Below, piece by piece: positions 34,660 to 46,390 of a stretch of DNA of 64,000 nucleotides. Source of the stretch: Roseburia rectibacter (GTDB lineage: Bacteria; Bacillota; Clostridia; Lachnospirales; Lachnospiraceae); contig NZ_CP092473.1 of the NCBI RefSeq assembly GCF_014287515.2, positions 3,569,501-3,633,500 of the forward strand. Reading direction: 5' to 3'. Position 1 is the first letter of the stretch. Each line of letters begins with the position of its first letter. The position numbers and the translations under genes were made by a program. Below the pieces are notes generated by a model. The model had not been told where the DNA came from. It worked only from the letters and a program-made list of their open reading frames with translations, and did not search any database.

Positions 34660-34911
34660 TTATTTTGTCAGAAATTCCTCGATTGCTGCGATTGCTTCCT
34701 GTTCATCCTCGCCCTCAGCATCGATCACAACTTCTTCACCATTTAAAAGAGCCATGTTCATCATTCCCATAATGCTTTTGACATTCACTCTCTTGTTGTC
34801 AGCAGATTCCATATAGATCCGGCTTGAAAACTGATTTGCCTTCTGCACTAAAAGTGCGATCGGTCTTGCTTCCATGTCGTTTTGCATATTTACCACTACA
34901 CTCTTTTTCAT
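34660..34911 (-). CDS. Crh-like HPr protein without the phosphorylated His
   Basis: 83 residues with the HPr fold. The segment corresponding to GLHARPA reads DMEARPI, so His15 is Glu; the regulatory Ser is kept in VKSIMG. In B. subtilis Crh, a Gln sits at that position and only Ser-P acts in CcpA control. The ATG at 34911 has GGAGG 5 nt upstream; the longer frame to 35025 is a shadow extension. It sits after whiA, as crh does in Bacillus, and hprK is 5 kb upstream in the same direction. Confidence 0.9.
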   Translation of the reverse strand: MKKSVVVNMQNDMEARPIALLVQKANQFSSRIYMESADNKRVNVKSIMGMMNMALLNGEEVVIDAEGEDEQEAIAAIEEFLTK

Positions 34912-34978
34912 GATATCCTCCATTCCTGTTTGCTCTGTTCTCAATTCTAAGAGCATGTCAAGTTCGTATGTGAAAATA

Positions 34979-35884
34979 TTATTTTTCACACGGTTCTTTC
35001 CCACGCAGTTCATCTGCGATCTCACTGATTCTGCGCAGTCTGTGGTTCACTCCTGATTTTCCGACAGGCGGATCAAGGTAAGTTCCCAGTTCCTTAAGTG
35101 GTGTATCCGGGTACTCTAACCGCAGCAATGCCATTTCTTTTAAGTTTTCCGGCAGACTGTCTAAACCTGCATTCTGCTTAATATATTCAATATCGCCAAG
35201 CTGTTTTACTGCTGCTGTAACAGTTTTGCTGATATTTGCCGTCTCACAATTTACCTTGCGGTTAACGGAGTTTCTCATTTCTTTTAATATCCGCACATTC
35301 TCAAGATTCATCAATGCCACATGCGCTTCCATAATATTTAACATATCCACGATCTGCGCACCCTCTTTTAAATATACGACCTGATGTTTTTTTCGCACCA
35401 CGATCTTTGCTTCCATATCAAAACTGTTGATCGTATCCTGAAGCTGTTTTGCCTGTTCGATACCTCTGCAGACAATTTCAAAATGGTAAGATTTATTCGG
35501 ATCACTGATCGATCCACCCGCTAAAAATGCTCCCCGGATAAATGCCCGCCTGCAGCAGGTCTGCTGCAGCAAAATTCCATTTACCGTATCAGTGATCTGT
35601 GCCCCTCCAAAAGACTGGTTCCACATTTTGATCGTCTCAAGGACACGTTCGGCTGACAGTGTATCTATTTCCTCTATATTAATCTGGAACAACTGAGTCA
35701 GTAACAGTCCATATTTTTCCTGCAAAAGCGGATTTTCCGAATCTAACACATCACCTGCATCCCCGATCAGCCGCTGACGTTTTCCTTCAAAAGCAACCAG
35801 CGCTGCAAGTTCTGCGATCTGGCAATGTCTGCTCTTTCCACTCTGCTTTGCCAGCTCCTGTTTCACTTCACTTGAAAAAGACAT
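34979..35884 (-). CDS. whiA: WhiA-family DNA-binding protein
   Basis: 301 residues. N-terminal LAGLIDADG-like domain (RRAFIRGAFLAGGSISDPNK) and a C-terminal HTH (LKELGTYLDPPVGKSGVNHRLRRI, given in parts). Affects division and sporulation in relatives. Three bases separate it from rapZ. Confidence 0.95.
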   Translation of the reverse strand: MSFSSEVKQELAKQSGKSRHCQIAELAALVAFEGKRQRLIGDAGDVLDSENPLLQEKYGLLLTQLFQINIEEIDTLSAERVLETIKMWNQSFGGAQITDTVNGILLQQTCCRRAFIRGAFLAGGSISDPNKSYHFEIVCRGIEQAKQLQDTINSFDMEAKIVVRKKHQVVYLKEGAQIVDMLNIMEAHVALMNLENVRILKEMRNSVNRKVNCETANISKTVTAAVKQLGDIEYIKQNAGLDSLPENLKEMALLRLEYPDTPLKELGTYLDPPVGKSGVNHRLRRISEIADELRGKEPCEK

Positions 35885-35887
35885 TCT

Positions 35888-36763
35888 TTATTTTCCCCTT
35901 AAAGCATCTTTGCCAATATCCCGATGCTCGATTTTAAGTCCATAACCTTTTCTTCCCGACAAACGTTTGTATAATTCATTCGCCAGTGCAACAGACCGGT
36001 GTTTTCCCCCGGTACATCCGATGGAGATCACAAGCTGGTTCTTGCCCTCCGTAATGTAATTCGGGATCAGAAATTCCAGCATATCTTCAAGTTTGTCAAG
36101 AAAGACATTTGCTTCCTGAAACTGCATGACATAATCCTGAATTTCTTTATCATTTCCGGTCTTTGCCCGCAATCCCTCCACATAATATGGGTTTGGGAGA
36201 AAACGGACATCAAATACCAGATCGGAATCGACCGGTATTCCATATTTGAATCCAAACGACAGAATCGTGATAAATAAATTCTTATAATCCTGATTCTGTA
36301 TAAATATTTTGTCCAACTCGGCTTTTAACTCTCTCGTCAAAAGCTGGCTTGTATCTATAATATAATCTGCACGCTCTTTTAAAAACGCCAGACGCTTTCT
36401 TTCCTCTTCAATTCCCTTATCCACACGCTCGCCGCCGGATAACGGATGGTTTCTTCTCGTTTCCTTATATCGTTTTACCAGAACAGAATCTTCGGCATCC
36501 AAAAACAGGATCTCATATTCAACGCCATTATCTTTCATCCGGTCTAACACACTATGCAGCTCATCAAATGACTGACCGCTTCTGATATCAATGCCGACTG
36601 CAACTTTCTGCAGTTCCGCGCTCTGTAATGTTGTAAGTTCTACAAACTTTTCCAGTAGCGGAATAGGAAGATTATCAACGCAATAAAACCCTATATCTTC
36701 CATCATCTTTATCGCTGTACTTTTTCCTGCTCCCGACATTCCTGTTAAAATTACGAACTTCAT
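35888..36763 (-). CDS. rapZ: RapZ/YvcJ nucleotide-binding protein
   Basis: 291 residues with Walker A GMSGAGKSTA near the N-terminus and the GCTGGKHRSV C-terminal loop. RNase adapter in Enterobacteria, nucleotide-binding protein in Firmicutes. The start at 36763 has GGAG 6 nt upstream; the 40 residues added by the longer frame are read from intergenic hairpins (GTGTGAAAAA... near 36830). Confidence 0.95.
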   Translation of the reverse strand: MKFVILTGMSGAGKSTAIKMMEDIGFYCVDNLPIPLLEKFVELTTLQSAELQKVAVGIDIRSGQSFDELHSVLDRMKDNGVEYEILFLDAEDSVLVKRYKETRRNHPLSGGERVDKGIEEERKRLAFLKERADYIIDTSQLLTRELKAELDKIFIQNQDYKNLFITILSFGFKYGIPVDSDLVFDVRFLPNPYYVEGLRAKTGNDKEIQDYVMQFQEANVFLDKLEDMLEFLIPNYITEGKNQLVISIGCTGGKHRSVALANELYKRLSGRKGYGLKIEHRDIGKDALRGK

Positions 36764-36894
36764 CTTATTCTCCATTCTTGCGCTGCTTTTTGCGCATCTC
36801 AAGTTTGTGCGTAAGCACAAATCTTGCGTGTGAAAAATCTTATTTTTCACACTATTCTCCATTCCAGAGCGTTTTCCGCGCATCTAAAGCCTGT

Positions 36895-37803
36895 TTAAAA
36901 TTCACCGGTTATCTTGACTTCCGGTTCTAACCTGACGTCAAACTTTTCTTCTACAATATCTGAAACATTCTGCATCAGGGTCCTTACATCCGCTGCCGTA
37001 GCATTTCCCCGGTTGATGACAAATCCACAGTGTTTTTCTGACACCTGCGCATCTCCCACCTGATAACCTCTTAATCCTGCATCCATGATGAGTTTTCCCG
37101 CAAAATATCCTTCCGGTCTTTTAAAAGTACTTCCTGCACTTGGAAACTCAAGCGGCTGTTTTTCCACCCTCTGTTTCTTTAACTCATCCATGCGGGCACG
37201 GATCTTTTTTTCCTCTCCATGCAAAAGTTTCATCTTTGCTTCTGTTACAATATAACCTTTTTTTAAAATACAGCTTGTCCGGTAGCCAAGTTCAAGTTCT
37301 TCTACCGTAAGTTTTTTCTCATTGCCATCTTTATCTAAGACGGTCACAGCGGTTAAGATATCCTTCATCTCACCGCCGTAAGCGCCCGCATTCATGACAA
37401 CAGCACCACCGATGCTGCCCGGAATCCCGGCTGCAAATTCCATGCCGGTCAGACCATGCTCTGCCGCACAGTTTGCTGTCTTTGACAACAACATTCCTGC
37501 TCCCACAGTGATGCAGTCATCTTCCACACAAATCTCATCTTTTTTTGACAGCATCTCGATCACAGCACCTCTGATTCCACGGTCGCCCACTAAAAGATTG
37601 CTTCCATTTCCGATGACCTGATACGGGATATCATACTCTCTGCACAGACGGATAACGGATGCCAGTTCTGCTCTCTTAGGCTGTATTAAAACATCTGCCG
37701 GACCACCCACACGGAATGTCGTATGTTTTTTCATCGGTTCATCCGTAAATATTCTGTTTTCTGCTGTGACTGCTTTAAGTTCTGTCAAAAACTGCTGATT
37801 CAT
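36895..37803 (-). CDS. murB: UDP-N-acetylenolpyruvoylglucosamine reductase
   Basis: 302 residues, MurB type IIb-like. FAD-binding motif (GNGSNLLVGDRGIRGAVIE region), GIPGSIGGAVVMNAGAYGGEM, and FPSAGSTFKRPEG with the catalytic Ser. Reduces UDP-GlcNAc-enolpyruvate in peptidoglycan synthesis. 21 bp from the M18 gene. Confidence 0.96.
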   Translation of the reverse strand: MNQQFLTELKAVTAENRIFTDEPMKKHTTFRVGGPADVLIQPKRAELASVIRLCREYDIPYQVIGNGSNLLVGDRGIRGAVIEMLSKKDEICVEDDCITVGAGMLLSKTANCAAEHGLTGMEFAAGIPGSIGGAVVMNAGAYGGEMKDILTAVTVLDKDGNEKKLTVEELELGYRTSCILKKGYIVTEAKMKLLHGEEKKIRARMDELKKQRVEKQPLEFPSAGSTFKRPEGYFAGKLIMDAGLRGYQVGDAQVSEKHCGFVINRGNATAADVRTLMQNVSDIVEEKFDVRLEPEVKITGEF

Positions 37804-37824
37804 GCTTTCCTCAATTCTATGGTT

Positions 37825-39225
37825 TTACGCTTCTTTTAAGAATGCAACATAACCGTTATATGCTTCATATAAGTCTACTTTGCTGATAAGTTCCCATGGA
37901 GCATGCATATTTAATACTGCAACACCACTGTCGATAACACTCATTCCGTAATTTGCCAGAATGTATGCGATCGTTCCGCCGCCGCCCTGGTCTACTTTTC
38001 CAAGCTCTGCTGTCTGGAATGATACATTATTGTTATCCATGATATTTCTTAAATATCCGACATACTCTGCATTTGCATCATTTGAACCGGATTTTCCTCT
38101 TGCACCGGTATATTTATTAAATACAAGTCCTCTTCCAAAGTATGCTGCATTGCGTTTTGTCATAACAGACGGATAATTCGGATCAAATGCTGCGGACACA
38201 TCGGATGAAAGTACTTTGGAATTTTTCAGGGCGCGTCTTAATTTTAATTCTGAATAATCCTCTGCTGCATTCATAACCTCTGCAACCGTATTTTCAAAGA
38301 AACGTGACTGCATGCCGCTTGCACCGACACTGCCGATCTCCTCTTTATCTACAAGCAGACAGACACTCGTGATCTCCGGTTTTTTCATTGCAAGCATTGC
38401 CATAAAGGACGGGTATGCACATACTCTGTCATCATGACCATATCCCATAATGATGCTACGGTCAAAACCGTAATCTCTTGCCTCTCCTGCCGGAACAACC
38501 TCGATCTCTGCTGATAAGAAATCTTCTTCCTCTATATCATATTCCTTTGCAAGGATCTTCATGATATTTGCTTTTACTTTTTCTTTTGCAGCTTCCTTGT
38601 CATCGCCTGTTTCCTCTGCAGGAATACTTCCAATGATAAGATCAAGGTTCTCTCCCTCGATCACCTTTGCAGCCTTTTTCTCAAGCTGCTCTCCTGATAA
38701 GTGAATTAAAAGATCGCTGACGCCAAATACCGGGTCACCAGGTTTATCTCCGACATTGACTTTCACAACAGTTCCGTCTTTTTTGACGATCACGCCGTGC
38801 AATGCAAGTGGAAGTGTTACCCACTGGTATTTTTTGATACCTCCATAATAATGGGTATCTAACATTGCAAAATCTGTATCCTCATATAACGGGTCCTGTT
38901 TTAAATCCATACGTGGGGAATCGATATGTGCTCCGAGAATGTTCATTCCTTCTTCCATGCTCTTCTTTCCGATCACAAACATGGCGATTCCTTTTCCCAT
39001 GTTGTTTGCATACACACGGTCTCCGGCTTTTAATTTTGTTCCTTTTTCCAATACTTTATCCAGATTTACAAATCCAGCTTCCTCAGCTCTTTTTGCAAAC
39101 TCTGTGGTACACTCACGCTCTGTTTTGCATTCCGAAATAAACTTTCTGTAATCTTCTGCAAACTGAAATACCTCTTTTCTTTTTTTGCCTTCCGGGTATT
39201 TCTCCCATGCGTTTTTTCTTTCCAT
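37825..39225 (-). CDS. M18 family aminopeptidase
   Basis: 466 residues with metal-binding regions AHIDSPRMDLK, VDKEEIGSVGASGM and the C-terminal MHAPWELISKVD. Releases N-terminal acidic residues from peptides. Stands between hprK and murB. Confidence 0.92.
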   Translation of the reverse strand: MERKNAWEKYPEGKKRKEVFQFAEDYRKFISECKTERECTTEFAKRAEEAGFVNLDKVLEKGTKLKAGDRVYANNMGKGIAMFVIGKKSMEEGMNILGAHIDSPRMDLKQDPLYEDTDFAMLDTHYYGGIKKYQWVTLPLALHGVIVKKDGTVVKVNVGDKPGDPVFGVSDLLIHLSGEQLEKKAAKVIEGENLDLIIGSIPAEETGDDKEAAKEKVKANIMKILAKEYDIEEEDFLSAEIEVVPAGEARDYGFDRSIIMGYGHDDRVCAYPSFMAMLAMKKPEITSVCLLVDKEEIGSVGASGMQSRFFENTVAEVMNAAEDYSELKLRRALKNSKVLSSDVSAAFDPNYPSVMTKRNAAYFGRGLVFNKYTGARGKSGSNDANAEYVGYLRNIMDNNNVSFQTAELGKVDQGGGGTIAYILANYGMSVIDSGVAVLNMHAPWELISKVDLYEAYNGYVAFLKEA

Positions 39226-39274
39226 GACTGATTATGCCTCCATTTATGCTATTCTTTTTAACTCCGGACTTTTA

Positions 39275-40216
39275 TTATTCATCATCATCCGAAGACTTTT
39301 TGGTGAGATTCTCCTGCACACGACGGTAAAGCTCCTGTGCCGCATTGTATCCCATCTTTTTCTGTCTGTGGTTGACAGCCGCCGCCTCACAGATGACGGC
39401 AAGGTTACGTCCCGGACGGATCGGCAGGGAATGACACACTACCTTGTTGCCAAGGAACTCTGTATATTCTTCCTCTAAGCCGAGACGGTCATACTCATTT
39501 TCTTTCTTCCAGTCCTCTAACTTGATGACGAGGTCGATCTGCTGTTTTTCCTTTACACATTCTACACCAAACAGTGTCTTTACATCGATGATCCCGATAC
39601 CGCGGAGTTCGATAAAATAACGTGTGATATCCGGTGATGTTCCGATCAGCGTGTGCTCATTGATCTTGCGGATCTCTACCACATCATCTGTTACAAGACG
39701 GTGTCCTCTCTTGATCAGCTCAAGGGCTGCTTCGCTCTTTCCGATACCGCTCTCGCCCATGATCAGAAGTCCCTCACCATAGACATCTACTAAAACTCCA
39801 TGGATCGTGATACACGGTGCAAGCTGTTCATTCAGGCAGTAGATAAGTTCTGCCATAAACTCAGAAGTACTGCGTTTTGTGCCAAGCACCGGGATGTTCT
39901 TCTCCTCTGCAATCTTTAAGAATGATTCATCCGGCTGTAAATCCCTGCAGAAAATGACACAAGGGATATCATATCCCATAAATTCACGATAGATCTTTTC
40001 ACGTTTTTTTTCATCTAACTGCTGCAGATATGTGTACTCTACAGTACCGATGATCTGAACCCTGGACTGTTCAAAATGTTTAAAATATCCACTGAGCTGT
40101 AATGCCGGTCTGTTCACATCACTGATCATAATGCGATGTCCCTTTAATTCCATATCCGGCAGAAAATTACATAAATCCATGATCTGTGCGATCTTTGCTA
40201 CTCCAACACCTTCCAT
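39275..40216 (-). CDS. hprK: HPr kinase/phosphorylase
   Basis: 313 residues. Walker A GESGIGKSE at 154-162, the HprK signature and the C-terminal RPGRNLAVICE motif. Phosphorylates Ser46 of HPr and Crh-like proteins, so the Crh-like protein encoded 5 kb away is a likely substrate. Confidence 0.96.
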   Translation of the reverse strand: MEGVGVAKIAQIMDLCNFLPDMELKGHRIMISDVNRPALQLSGYFKHFEQSRVQIIGTVEYTYLQQLDEKKREKIYREFMGYDIPCVIFCRDLQPDESFLKIAEEKNIPVLGTKRSTSEFMAELIYCLNEQLAPCITIHGVLVDVYGEGLLIMGESGIGKSEAALELIKRGHRLVTDDVVEIRKINEHTLIGTSPDITRYFIELRGIGIIDVKTLFGVECVKEKQQIDLVIKLEDWKKENEYDRLGLEEEYTEFLGNKVVCHSLPIRPGRNLAVICEAAAVNHRQKKMGYNAAQELYRRVQENLTKKSSDDDE

Positions 40217-40287
40217 ATCCTTTGTCCTCTCCTAAGCATTTTTTCGTAACTATTCTGACGCCATTTTACCATAGACGCTAAAATTCT

Positions 40288-42156
40288 TCAACTTGAATAC
40301 TCGTGGAAAAACTGATAAACCGCCTGCGCCGCCTGCTCGTTCATCGACTCTGTCTTTGTAAGTTCTTCCTCCGATGCCTCCCGGATTGCTTCAAGCGACT
40401 GAAAGCGGCGCATCAACGCTTTCCTCCGCGCAGGCCCGATTCCCGGAATATCGTCAAGCACAGAGTGTACCTGTTCTTTGCTTCGCAGGGATCTGTGATA
40501 TTCGATTGCAAACCGGTGTGCCTCGTCCTGGATTCTTGTGATCAGTTTAAATCCCTCACTCGTCCGCTCGATCGGTATTTCCTTATTCTGATAGTATAAC
40601 CCGCGGGTACGGTGATTATCATCTTTTACCATACCACAGACCGGAATATTTATCTTCAGCTCATCGAGTACTTTAAGCGCAATATTGACCTGTCCACGTC
40701 CGCCATCCATCATGATAAGGTCCGGAAATCTTGTAAAACTTCCATATTCTTCCGCTATTTCACGTTCAGCAAGATCTTTTTTCTCCTGCATGCCGTGCGT
40801 AAAACGTCTGGTCAGCACCTCATGCATCGACGCATAATCATCCGGTCCTGTGATTGTTTTTAACTTAAATTTACGGTAATCACTGCGCTTTGGCTTTCCT
40901 TTCTCATAAACGATCATGGAACCAACTGTCTCAAAACCATTAATGTTTGAAATATCGTATGCCTCGACACGCGAAAGACCTTCCATCCCCAGAAGATGTT
41001 CGATTTCTTTCATTGCACCGATGGTTCTTCCCTCCTCGCGTTTGATTTTCTCACGATCCTGCGAAAGAACCAGTTCTGCATTTTTCTGTGCCAGCTCGAC
41101 TAACTTCTCCTTCATGCCCTTCTGCGGAACACGGATATAAACCTTTGCACCACGTTTTTCACCCAGCCACTCAGCTAGGACCTCGTGATCCTCGATCTCC
41201 TCCGGCAGCATGATCTCTCTTGGGATAAACGGTGTCCCTGAATAAAACTGTTTTAAAAAGGTTGTTAAGATCTGGCTTTTGGTATCTTCTGTTCCGACTC
41301 TGACATAAAAATGATCCCTGCCGATCAGCTTTCCATCGCGGATGAAAAATACCTGAACCACTGCATCCCTGTCATCCGACGCAAGTGCGATGATATCTTT
41401 ATCCTCTCCATCTGTATGCGTGATCTTCTGCTTCTGCGCGATCTGACGCACACTGCCTAAAAGTTCCCGGTATTCGATTGCCTTCTCAAACTCCAGATTT
41501 TCGGATGCCTCATTCATTTTCTGTTCTAATGATTTTAAGATTGGTGCATAATTTCCATTTAAAAATTCAACGGCAGCATCGACTCTTTCCCGATACTCTT
41601 CTTTACTGATATATCCCTGGCACGGCGCCTGACACTGGTGGATGTGATAGTTCAGACACGGACGCTCCTTGCCGATATCTCTTGGCAGAACACGGCTGCA
41701 GGTGCGGAGCTGGTAAAGTTTATTGATCAGCTCGATCGTATCTTTTACTGCCCCCGCACTGGTGTATGGCCCAAAATATCTCGATTTGTCTTTTTTCTGC
41801 TGACGTGAAAAGAGTACCCGTGGGAAATCCTCACCGACCGTCACACGGATATAGGGATAAGTCTTGTCATCGCGCAGCATGGTATTGTATTTTGGACAAT
41901 GTTCCTTGATCAGGTTGCACTCCAACACAAGCGCCTCTAATTCCGAGTCCGTAATAATATACTCGAAACGTGCGATCTGTTTTACCATCTGTGCCTTTTT
42001 GATGCCCTCATCATGACTCGGCTGGAAATACTGGTGTACTCTCTTTCGTAAACTGACAGCCTTACCGATATAGATGATCGCATCGTGGCTGTCATGCATA
42101 ATATAAACTCCCGGCTGATCCGGGAGTTTTTTTAATTCTTCTGCGATGTTAAACAT
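40288..42156 (-). CDS. uvrC: Excinuclease ABC subunit C
   Basis: 622 residues: GIY-YIG nuclease ([19 protein letters not shown]), UVR segment ([16 protein letters not shown]), UvrC endonuclease fold ([31 protein letters not shown]) and C-terminal HhH. Makes both incisions in nucleotide excision repair. Confidence 0.96.
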   Translation of the reverse strand: MFNIAEELKKLPDQPGVYIMHDSHDAIIYIGKAVSLRKRVHQYFQPSHDEGIKKAQMVKQIARFEYIITDSELEALVLECNLIKEHCPKYNTMLRDDKTYPYIRVTVGEDFPRVLFSRQQKKDKSRYFGPYTSAGAVKDTIELINKLYQLRTCSRVLPRDIGKERPCLNYHIHQCQAPCQGYISKEEYRERVDAAVEFLNGNYAPILKSLEQKMNEASENLEFEKAIEYRELLGSVRQIAQKQKITHTDGEDKDIIALASDDRDAVVQVFFIRDGKLIGRDHFYVRVGTEDTKSQILTTFLKQFYSGTPFIPREIMLPEEIEDHEVLAEWLGEKRGAKVYIRVPQKGMKEKLVELAQKNAELVLSQDREKIKREEGRTIGAMKEIEHLLGMEGLSRVEAYDISNINGFETVGSMIVYEKGKPKRSDYRKFKLKTITGPDDYASMHEVLTRRFTHGMQEKKDLAEREIAEEYGSFTRFPDLIMMDGGRGQVNIALKVLDELKINIPVCGMVKDDNHRTRGLYYQNKEIPIERTSEGFKLITRIQDEAHRFAIEYHRSLRSKEQVHSVLDDIPGIGPARRKALMRRFQSLEAIREASEEELTKTESMNEQAAQAVYQFFHEYSS

Positions 42157-42263
42157 GAAACCTCATTCCTGCTCTGATCGTTCTGTTTATACTTATCCTG
42201 CTGATATTTATCTTATTTTTCAGCTTTTATTTCTGATACTTCTGCAGCGAAGCCTCTGCTGCG

Positions 42264-44423
42264 TTATTTCTGGTGTTCCTCATGTGCTGCTGTCTGATCG
42301 TCTACGACCTGATCAATAAAACTGCCCTTTTCCAAGGATACAGTATTCTGATCTTCCGCTGCACGTGAAGTTTCTGCTTCTGCCTGATTTTTTATTTCTG
42401 TCTGTCCTTCCGTTTTTGCATGTTCTTCTGTTTTCGCCTGCTCTAACGCATTTTTAGCATCCTCTGCCTGCTCGAAGAATGTTTTTTTCTCCTCTTCTTC
42501 CGGCTCCGGGATTCCTTTTAATTCACGGAAAATCTTCATGAATTCTTTTCCGGTGATCGTCTCATGCTCGTAGAGATATTCTGAGATCTTGTCGAGAACC
42601 TCCCTGTTTTCCTCAAGCATGCGGTATGCTTCATCGTAGCTGTTGTTGATGATGGAAAGTACTTCCTGATCGATCTGTGCTGCAGTCTCCTCACCACAGA
42701 TCAGTCCTGCACGGTTGTCTAAGTACTGGTTCTCAACCGTTGCCAGACACATCATACCAAATTTATCGGACATACCGTACTGTGTGACCATCGCTCTCGC
42801 GATCGAAGTCGCACTCTCGATATCGTTGGCTGCACCGCTCGTCGCAGAACCAAATACCAGCATCTCTGCCGCACGGCCTGCCATGTAGGTTGTGATCTTT
42901 GCAAGCAGTTCATCCTTGGTCTGCAGGTATTTTTCTTCTTCCGGTGTCTGTAATGTATATCCAAGTGCGCCCATGGTACGCGGTACGATTGTGATCTTCT
43001 GTACCGGCTCGGTATTTTTCTGCAGTGCAGTTACCATTGCATGACCGACTTCGTGATAAGATACGATCTTGCGCTCCTTATCGCTCATGATGCGGTCTTT
43101 CTTCTCTTTTCCACCGACCGCAACAAGCTCAAATGCATCAAACAGATCGGACTGGTTTACAAACTTTCTGCCATTTTTTACTGCGTTGATGGCAGCCTCA
43201 TTGATCATATTGGCAAGATCGGAACCTACAAGTCCTGCCGTTGCAAGCGCAAGTGCATCAAGGTCTACGGTCTCATCCATCATGACATCTTTGGAATGAA
43301 CCTTTAATGTCTCTAAACGTCCCTTTAAGTCCGGTTTATCGACAATGATACGACGGTCAAAACGTCCCGGACGGAGTAACGCTTTATCAAGTACCTCCGG
43401 ACGGTTGGTCGCTGCTAAGATCAGAAGTCCCTTGGATGTATCAAATCCATCCATCTCTGCCAGTAACTGGTTTAACGTCTGCTCACGCTCGTCATTGCCG
43501 CCGTAACGGGTATCACGGCTCTTACCGATCGCATCGATCTCATCGATAAAGATGATACATGGTGCCTGTTTCTGTGCTTCTTTAAACAGGTCACGCACAC
43601 GGGATGCTCCGACACCGACAAACATCTCCACAAAATCAGAACCTGCCAGTGAGAAGAACGGAACCTTCGCCTCACCTGCAACTGCTTTTGCAAGCAGTGT
43701 CTTACCGGTACCAGGAGGTCCGACTAAAAGTGCACCCTTCGGCAGTTTTGCACCGATCTCGGAATATTTCTTCGGGTTATGCAGGAAATCAACAACCTCC
43801 TGTAAGGATTCTTTTGCCTCGTCCTGTCCGGCTACATCCTTAAATGTAACACCCGTCTGTTTTTCCACGTAAACTTTCGCATTGCTCTTGCCAACACCCA
43901 TGGCACCGCCGCCCATACGCTTCATCAAAAATCCGAGCAGTACCCAGATCAGTACTAACGGGATCAGATAACTTAAAATACTGTAAATCCAGGTGGAAGT
44001 GTTGTCCGGGATTACTCCGTAAATTTCTACGCCTTTTTCTTTTAAAAGCGGAATCAGATCCTCATCCGCCACGCGTCCGCAGTAATAGGTCGGCTGGTAC
44101 GGACTCTTGTCCTTTGTCACCGGTGTGATGTCGATCTCATACGATCCGATCTCTACGGATTTGACTTCACCTGCTTCCACTTTTTCCAGAAATTGCGAAT
44201 AGGAAATCTCCTGGGTGCTCATCTGTGAAAAGCGGTTCGACACCATGCTCATGATAAATAACACGATGAGAGAAACCAGAACAAATGCCATGATAAGCTG
44301 TCCGTTATGGTTGTCCTTTCCACCATTGCCGCCGTTATTTCCATTGCCACCGCCGCCATTACCGCCGTTATTATTATAATTATTATTTCCATTATTGTAA
44401 TTATTTGGTCCCTGGTTATCCAT
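42264..44423 (-). CDS. ftsH: ATP-dependent zinc metalloprotease FtsH
   Basis: 719 residues. An unusual N-terminal lead of Asn/Gly repeats (about 1-36) precedes the first membrane segment; a second is at about 125-147. AAA domain with [15 protein letters not shown] arginines, and a zinc motif HEVGH at about 455 (family usually HEAGH). The C-terminal tail is Glu/Lys/Ala-rich. Degrades membrane and regulatory proteins. Divergent from pyrG. Confidence 0.96.
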   Translation of the reverse strand: MDNQGPNNYNNGNNNYNNNGGNGGGGNGNNGGNGGKDNHNGQLIMAFVLVSLIVLFIMSMVSNRFSQMSTQEISYSQFLEKVEAGEVKSVEIGSYEIDITPVTKDKSPYQPTYYCGRVADEDLIPLLKEKGVEIYGVIPDNTSTWIYSILSYLIPLVLIWVLLGFLMKRMGGGAMGVGKSNAKVYVEKQTGVTFKDVAGQDEAKESLQEVVDFLHNPKKYSEIGAKLPKGALLVGPPGTGKTLLAKAVAGEAKVPFFSLAGSDFVEMFVGVGASRVRDLFKEAQKQAPCIIFIDEIDAIGKSRDTRYGGNDEREQTLNQLLAEMDGFDTSKGLLILAATNRPEVLDKALLRPGRFDRRIIVDKPDLKGRLETLKVHSKDVMMDETVDLDALALATAGLVGSDLANMINEAAINAVKNGRKFVNQSDLFDAFELVAVGGKEKKDRIMSDKERKIVSYHEVGHAMVTALQKNTEPVQKITIVPRTMGALGYTLQTPEEEKYLQTKDELLAKITTYMAGRAAEMLVFGSATSGAANDIESATSIARAMVTQYGMSDKFGMMCLATVENQYLDNRAGLICGEETAAQIDQEVLSIINNSYDEAYRMLEENREVLDKISEYLYEHETITGKEFMKIFRELKGIPEPEEEEKKTFFEQAEDAKNALEQAKTEEHAKTEGQTEIKNQAEAETSRAAEDQNTVSLEKGSFIDQVVDDQTAAHEEHQK

Positions 44424-44691
44424 AATCTATCCTTTCCAAACATCTGCAGTATCTGCTGCATCTGGATTTTATCTGATATTCGTCAATATCTTCTTTATTA
44501 TATTGAAAACAACACGCAAAAGCAATACACAGTTCATGAACTTTTGATGTGTTTTCTAAATTATTTCTAAATTCACTTTTATCTTTTTTAAGTTATGCTG
44601 GATTTTGCGTAAACTTAGTTGTATACTATATGGGTTATAAAATACGTGAAATATTTTTTAAATTTACTATAATGATGAGGAGGAAAACCCT

Positions 44692-46299
44692 ATGCCTGTA
44701 AAATATGTCTTTGTCACCGGCGGTGTCGTTTCCGGTCTTGGTAAAGGTATCACGGCTGCTTCTCTTGGAAGATTATTAAAAGCCCGTGGATACAAAGTGA
44801 CCATGCAGAAATTCGATCCGTATATCAATATCGATCCCGGAACCATGAACCCGATCCAGCATGGTGAAGTATTCGTTACCGATGACGGTGCAGAAACAGA
44901 CCTGGACTTAGGACATTATGAACGTTTTATCGATGAAAGCCTAACAAAAAATTCCAATGTGACCACCGGTAAGGTTTACTGGTCTGTGCTCCAGAAAGAG
45001 CGCCGCGGCGATTTCGGCGGAGGTACTGTCCAGGTGATCCCGCATATCACCAATGAGATCAAGAGCCGTTTTTACCGCAATTTCACTTCCGATGAGACAC
45101 ATATCGCGATCATTGAGGTCGGCGGTACTGTCGGAGATATCGAGAGCCAGCCGTTCTTAGAGGCGATCCGCCAGTTCCAGCATGAGGTCGGACACGAAAA
45201 CGCGATTCTGATCCATGTCACACTGATCCCTTATATCAAGGCTTCCGGTGAGCTTAAGACAAAACCGACACAGGCAAGCGTCAAAGAACTTCAGGGAATG
45301 GGTATCCAGCCGGATATCATCGTCTGCCGCTCCGAGCACGAACTTGATCAGAGCTTAAAAGACAAAATTGCCCTGTTCTGTAACGTACCAAACGGCAACG
45401 TACTCCAGAACCTTGACGTTGAGTATCTTTACGAGGCACCTCTTGCCATGGAAAAGGAAAATCTTGCCAAGGTTGCATGTAAGGCCCTGCATTTAGATTG
45501 CCCGGAACCAGATTTAAAAGACTGGGAAGCCATGGTAGATTCTCTCCGCCACCCGAACAAAGAAATAAAAATTGCTTTGGTCGGAAAATATATTGCACTG
45601 CATGATGCATACATCTCTGTTGTGGAGGCATTAAAACACGGCGGAATTGCTGAGCGTGCTACCGTCGATCTCCACTGGATCGATTCTGAGACATTAAATG
45701 ATGACAATGCAAAAGAACTGCTCGGCGATATGGCAGGTATCATTGTTCCGGGAGGATTTGGTTCCCGCGGTGTCGAGGGTATGATCTCCGCAGCAAAATA
45801 CGCAAGAGAAAACAACGTTCCATACCTTGGTCTCTGCCTTGGTATGCAGGTAGCCATCATTGAATTTGCAAGACATGTCTGCGGATTCCATGATGCACAC
45901 AGTGTGGAGCTTGACCCGAACACCACACATCCTGTCATCGCACTGATGCCGGATCAGAATGGTGTGGAGGATATCGGCGGTACCTTAAGACTTGGCTCTT
46001 ACCCATGTGTGTTAGATCCAACCTCTAAAGCCCGCGAGCTTTACGGTTCTGAAGAGATCCATGAGAGACACCGTCACCGTTACGAAGTCAACAATGATTT
46101 CCGTGCAGCACTTACCGAGGGCGGCATGAAACTCTGCGGTACCTCCCCGGATGGAAGAATCGTTGAGATGATTGAAATTCCGGATCACCCGTGGTTCCTT
46201 GCAACACAGGCTCATCCGGAATTCAAATCCAGACCGAACCGTCCACATCCGTTATTCAAAGGTTTTGTGGAAGCTGCTGTAAAGAACAGCATGAAATAA
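44692..46299 (+). CDS. pyrG: CTP synthase
   Basis: 535 residues. N-terminal synthetase domain starting [17 protein letters not shown] and a C-terminal glutaminase domain with the nucleophile Cys in YLGLCLGMQ (about 382) and THPEF-type His/Glu near 515. Converts UTP to CTP with Gln. GAGGAGG-like site upstream. A -10-like TATACT at about 44622 lies in the 44424-44691 spacer. Confidence 0.97.
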   Translation: MPVKYVFVTGGVVSGLGKGITAASLGRLLKARGYKVTMQKFDPYINIDPGTMNPIQHGEVFVTDDGAETDLDLGHYERFIDESLTKNSNVTTGKVYWSVLQKERRGDFGGGTVQVIPHITNEIKSRFYRNFTSDETHIAIIEVGGTVGDIESQPFLEAIRQFQHEVGHENAILIHVTLIPYIKASGELKTKPTQASVKELQGMGIQPDIIVCRSEHELDQSLKDKIALFCNVPNGNVLQNLDVEYLYEAPLAMEKENLAKVACKALHLDCPEPDLKDWEAMVDSLRHPNKEIKIALVGKYIALHDAYISVVEALKHGGIAERATVDLHWIDSETLNDDNAKELLGDMAGIIVPGGFGSRGVEGMISAAKYARENNVPYLGLCLGMQVAIIEFARHVCGFHDAHSVELDPNTTHPVIALMPDQNGVEDIGGTLRLGSYPCVLDPTSKARELYGSEEIHERHRHRYEVNNDFRAALTEGGMKLCGTSPDGRIVEMIEIPDHPWFLATQAHPEFKSRPNRPHPLFKGFVEAAVKNSMK

Positions 46300-46310
46300 A
46301 TTTTAAACGC

Positions 46311-46351
46311 AAAAAGCTGACTTGCCGGTTTGCCCGGCAGTCAGCTTTTTT
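46311..46351 (+). terminator. Terminator of pyrG
   Basis: AAAAAGCTGACTTGCCGG and CCCGGCAGTCAGCTTTTTT, loop of 4 nt, T-run on the plus strand. It may also serve the opposing amidase gene. Confidence 0.92.
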
Positions 46352-46390
46352 AATAATAATAAAATGTTCGTGCAACGTGCATTCTGTTAT

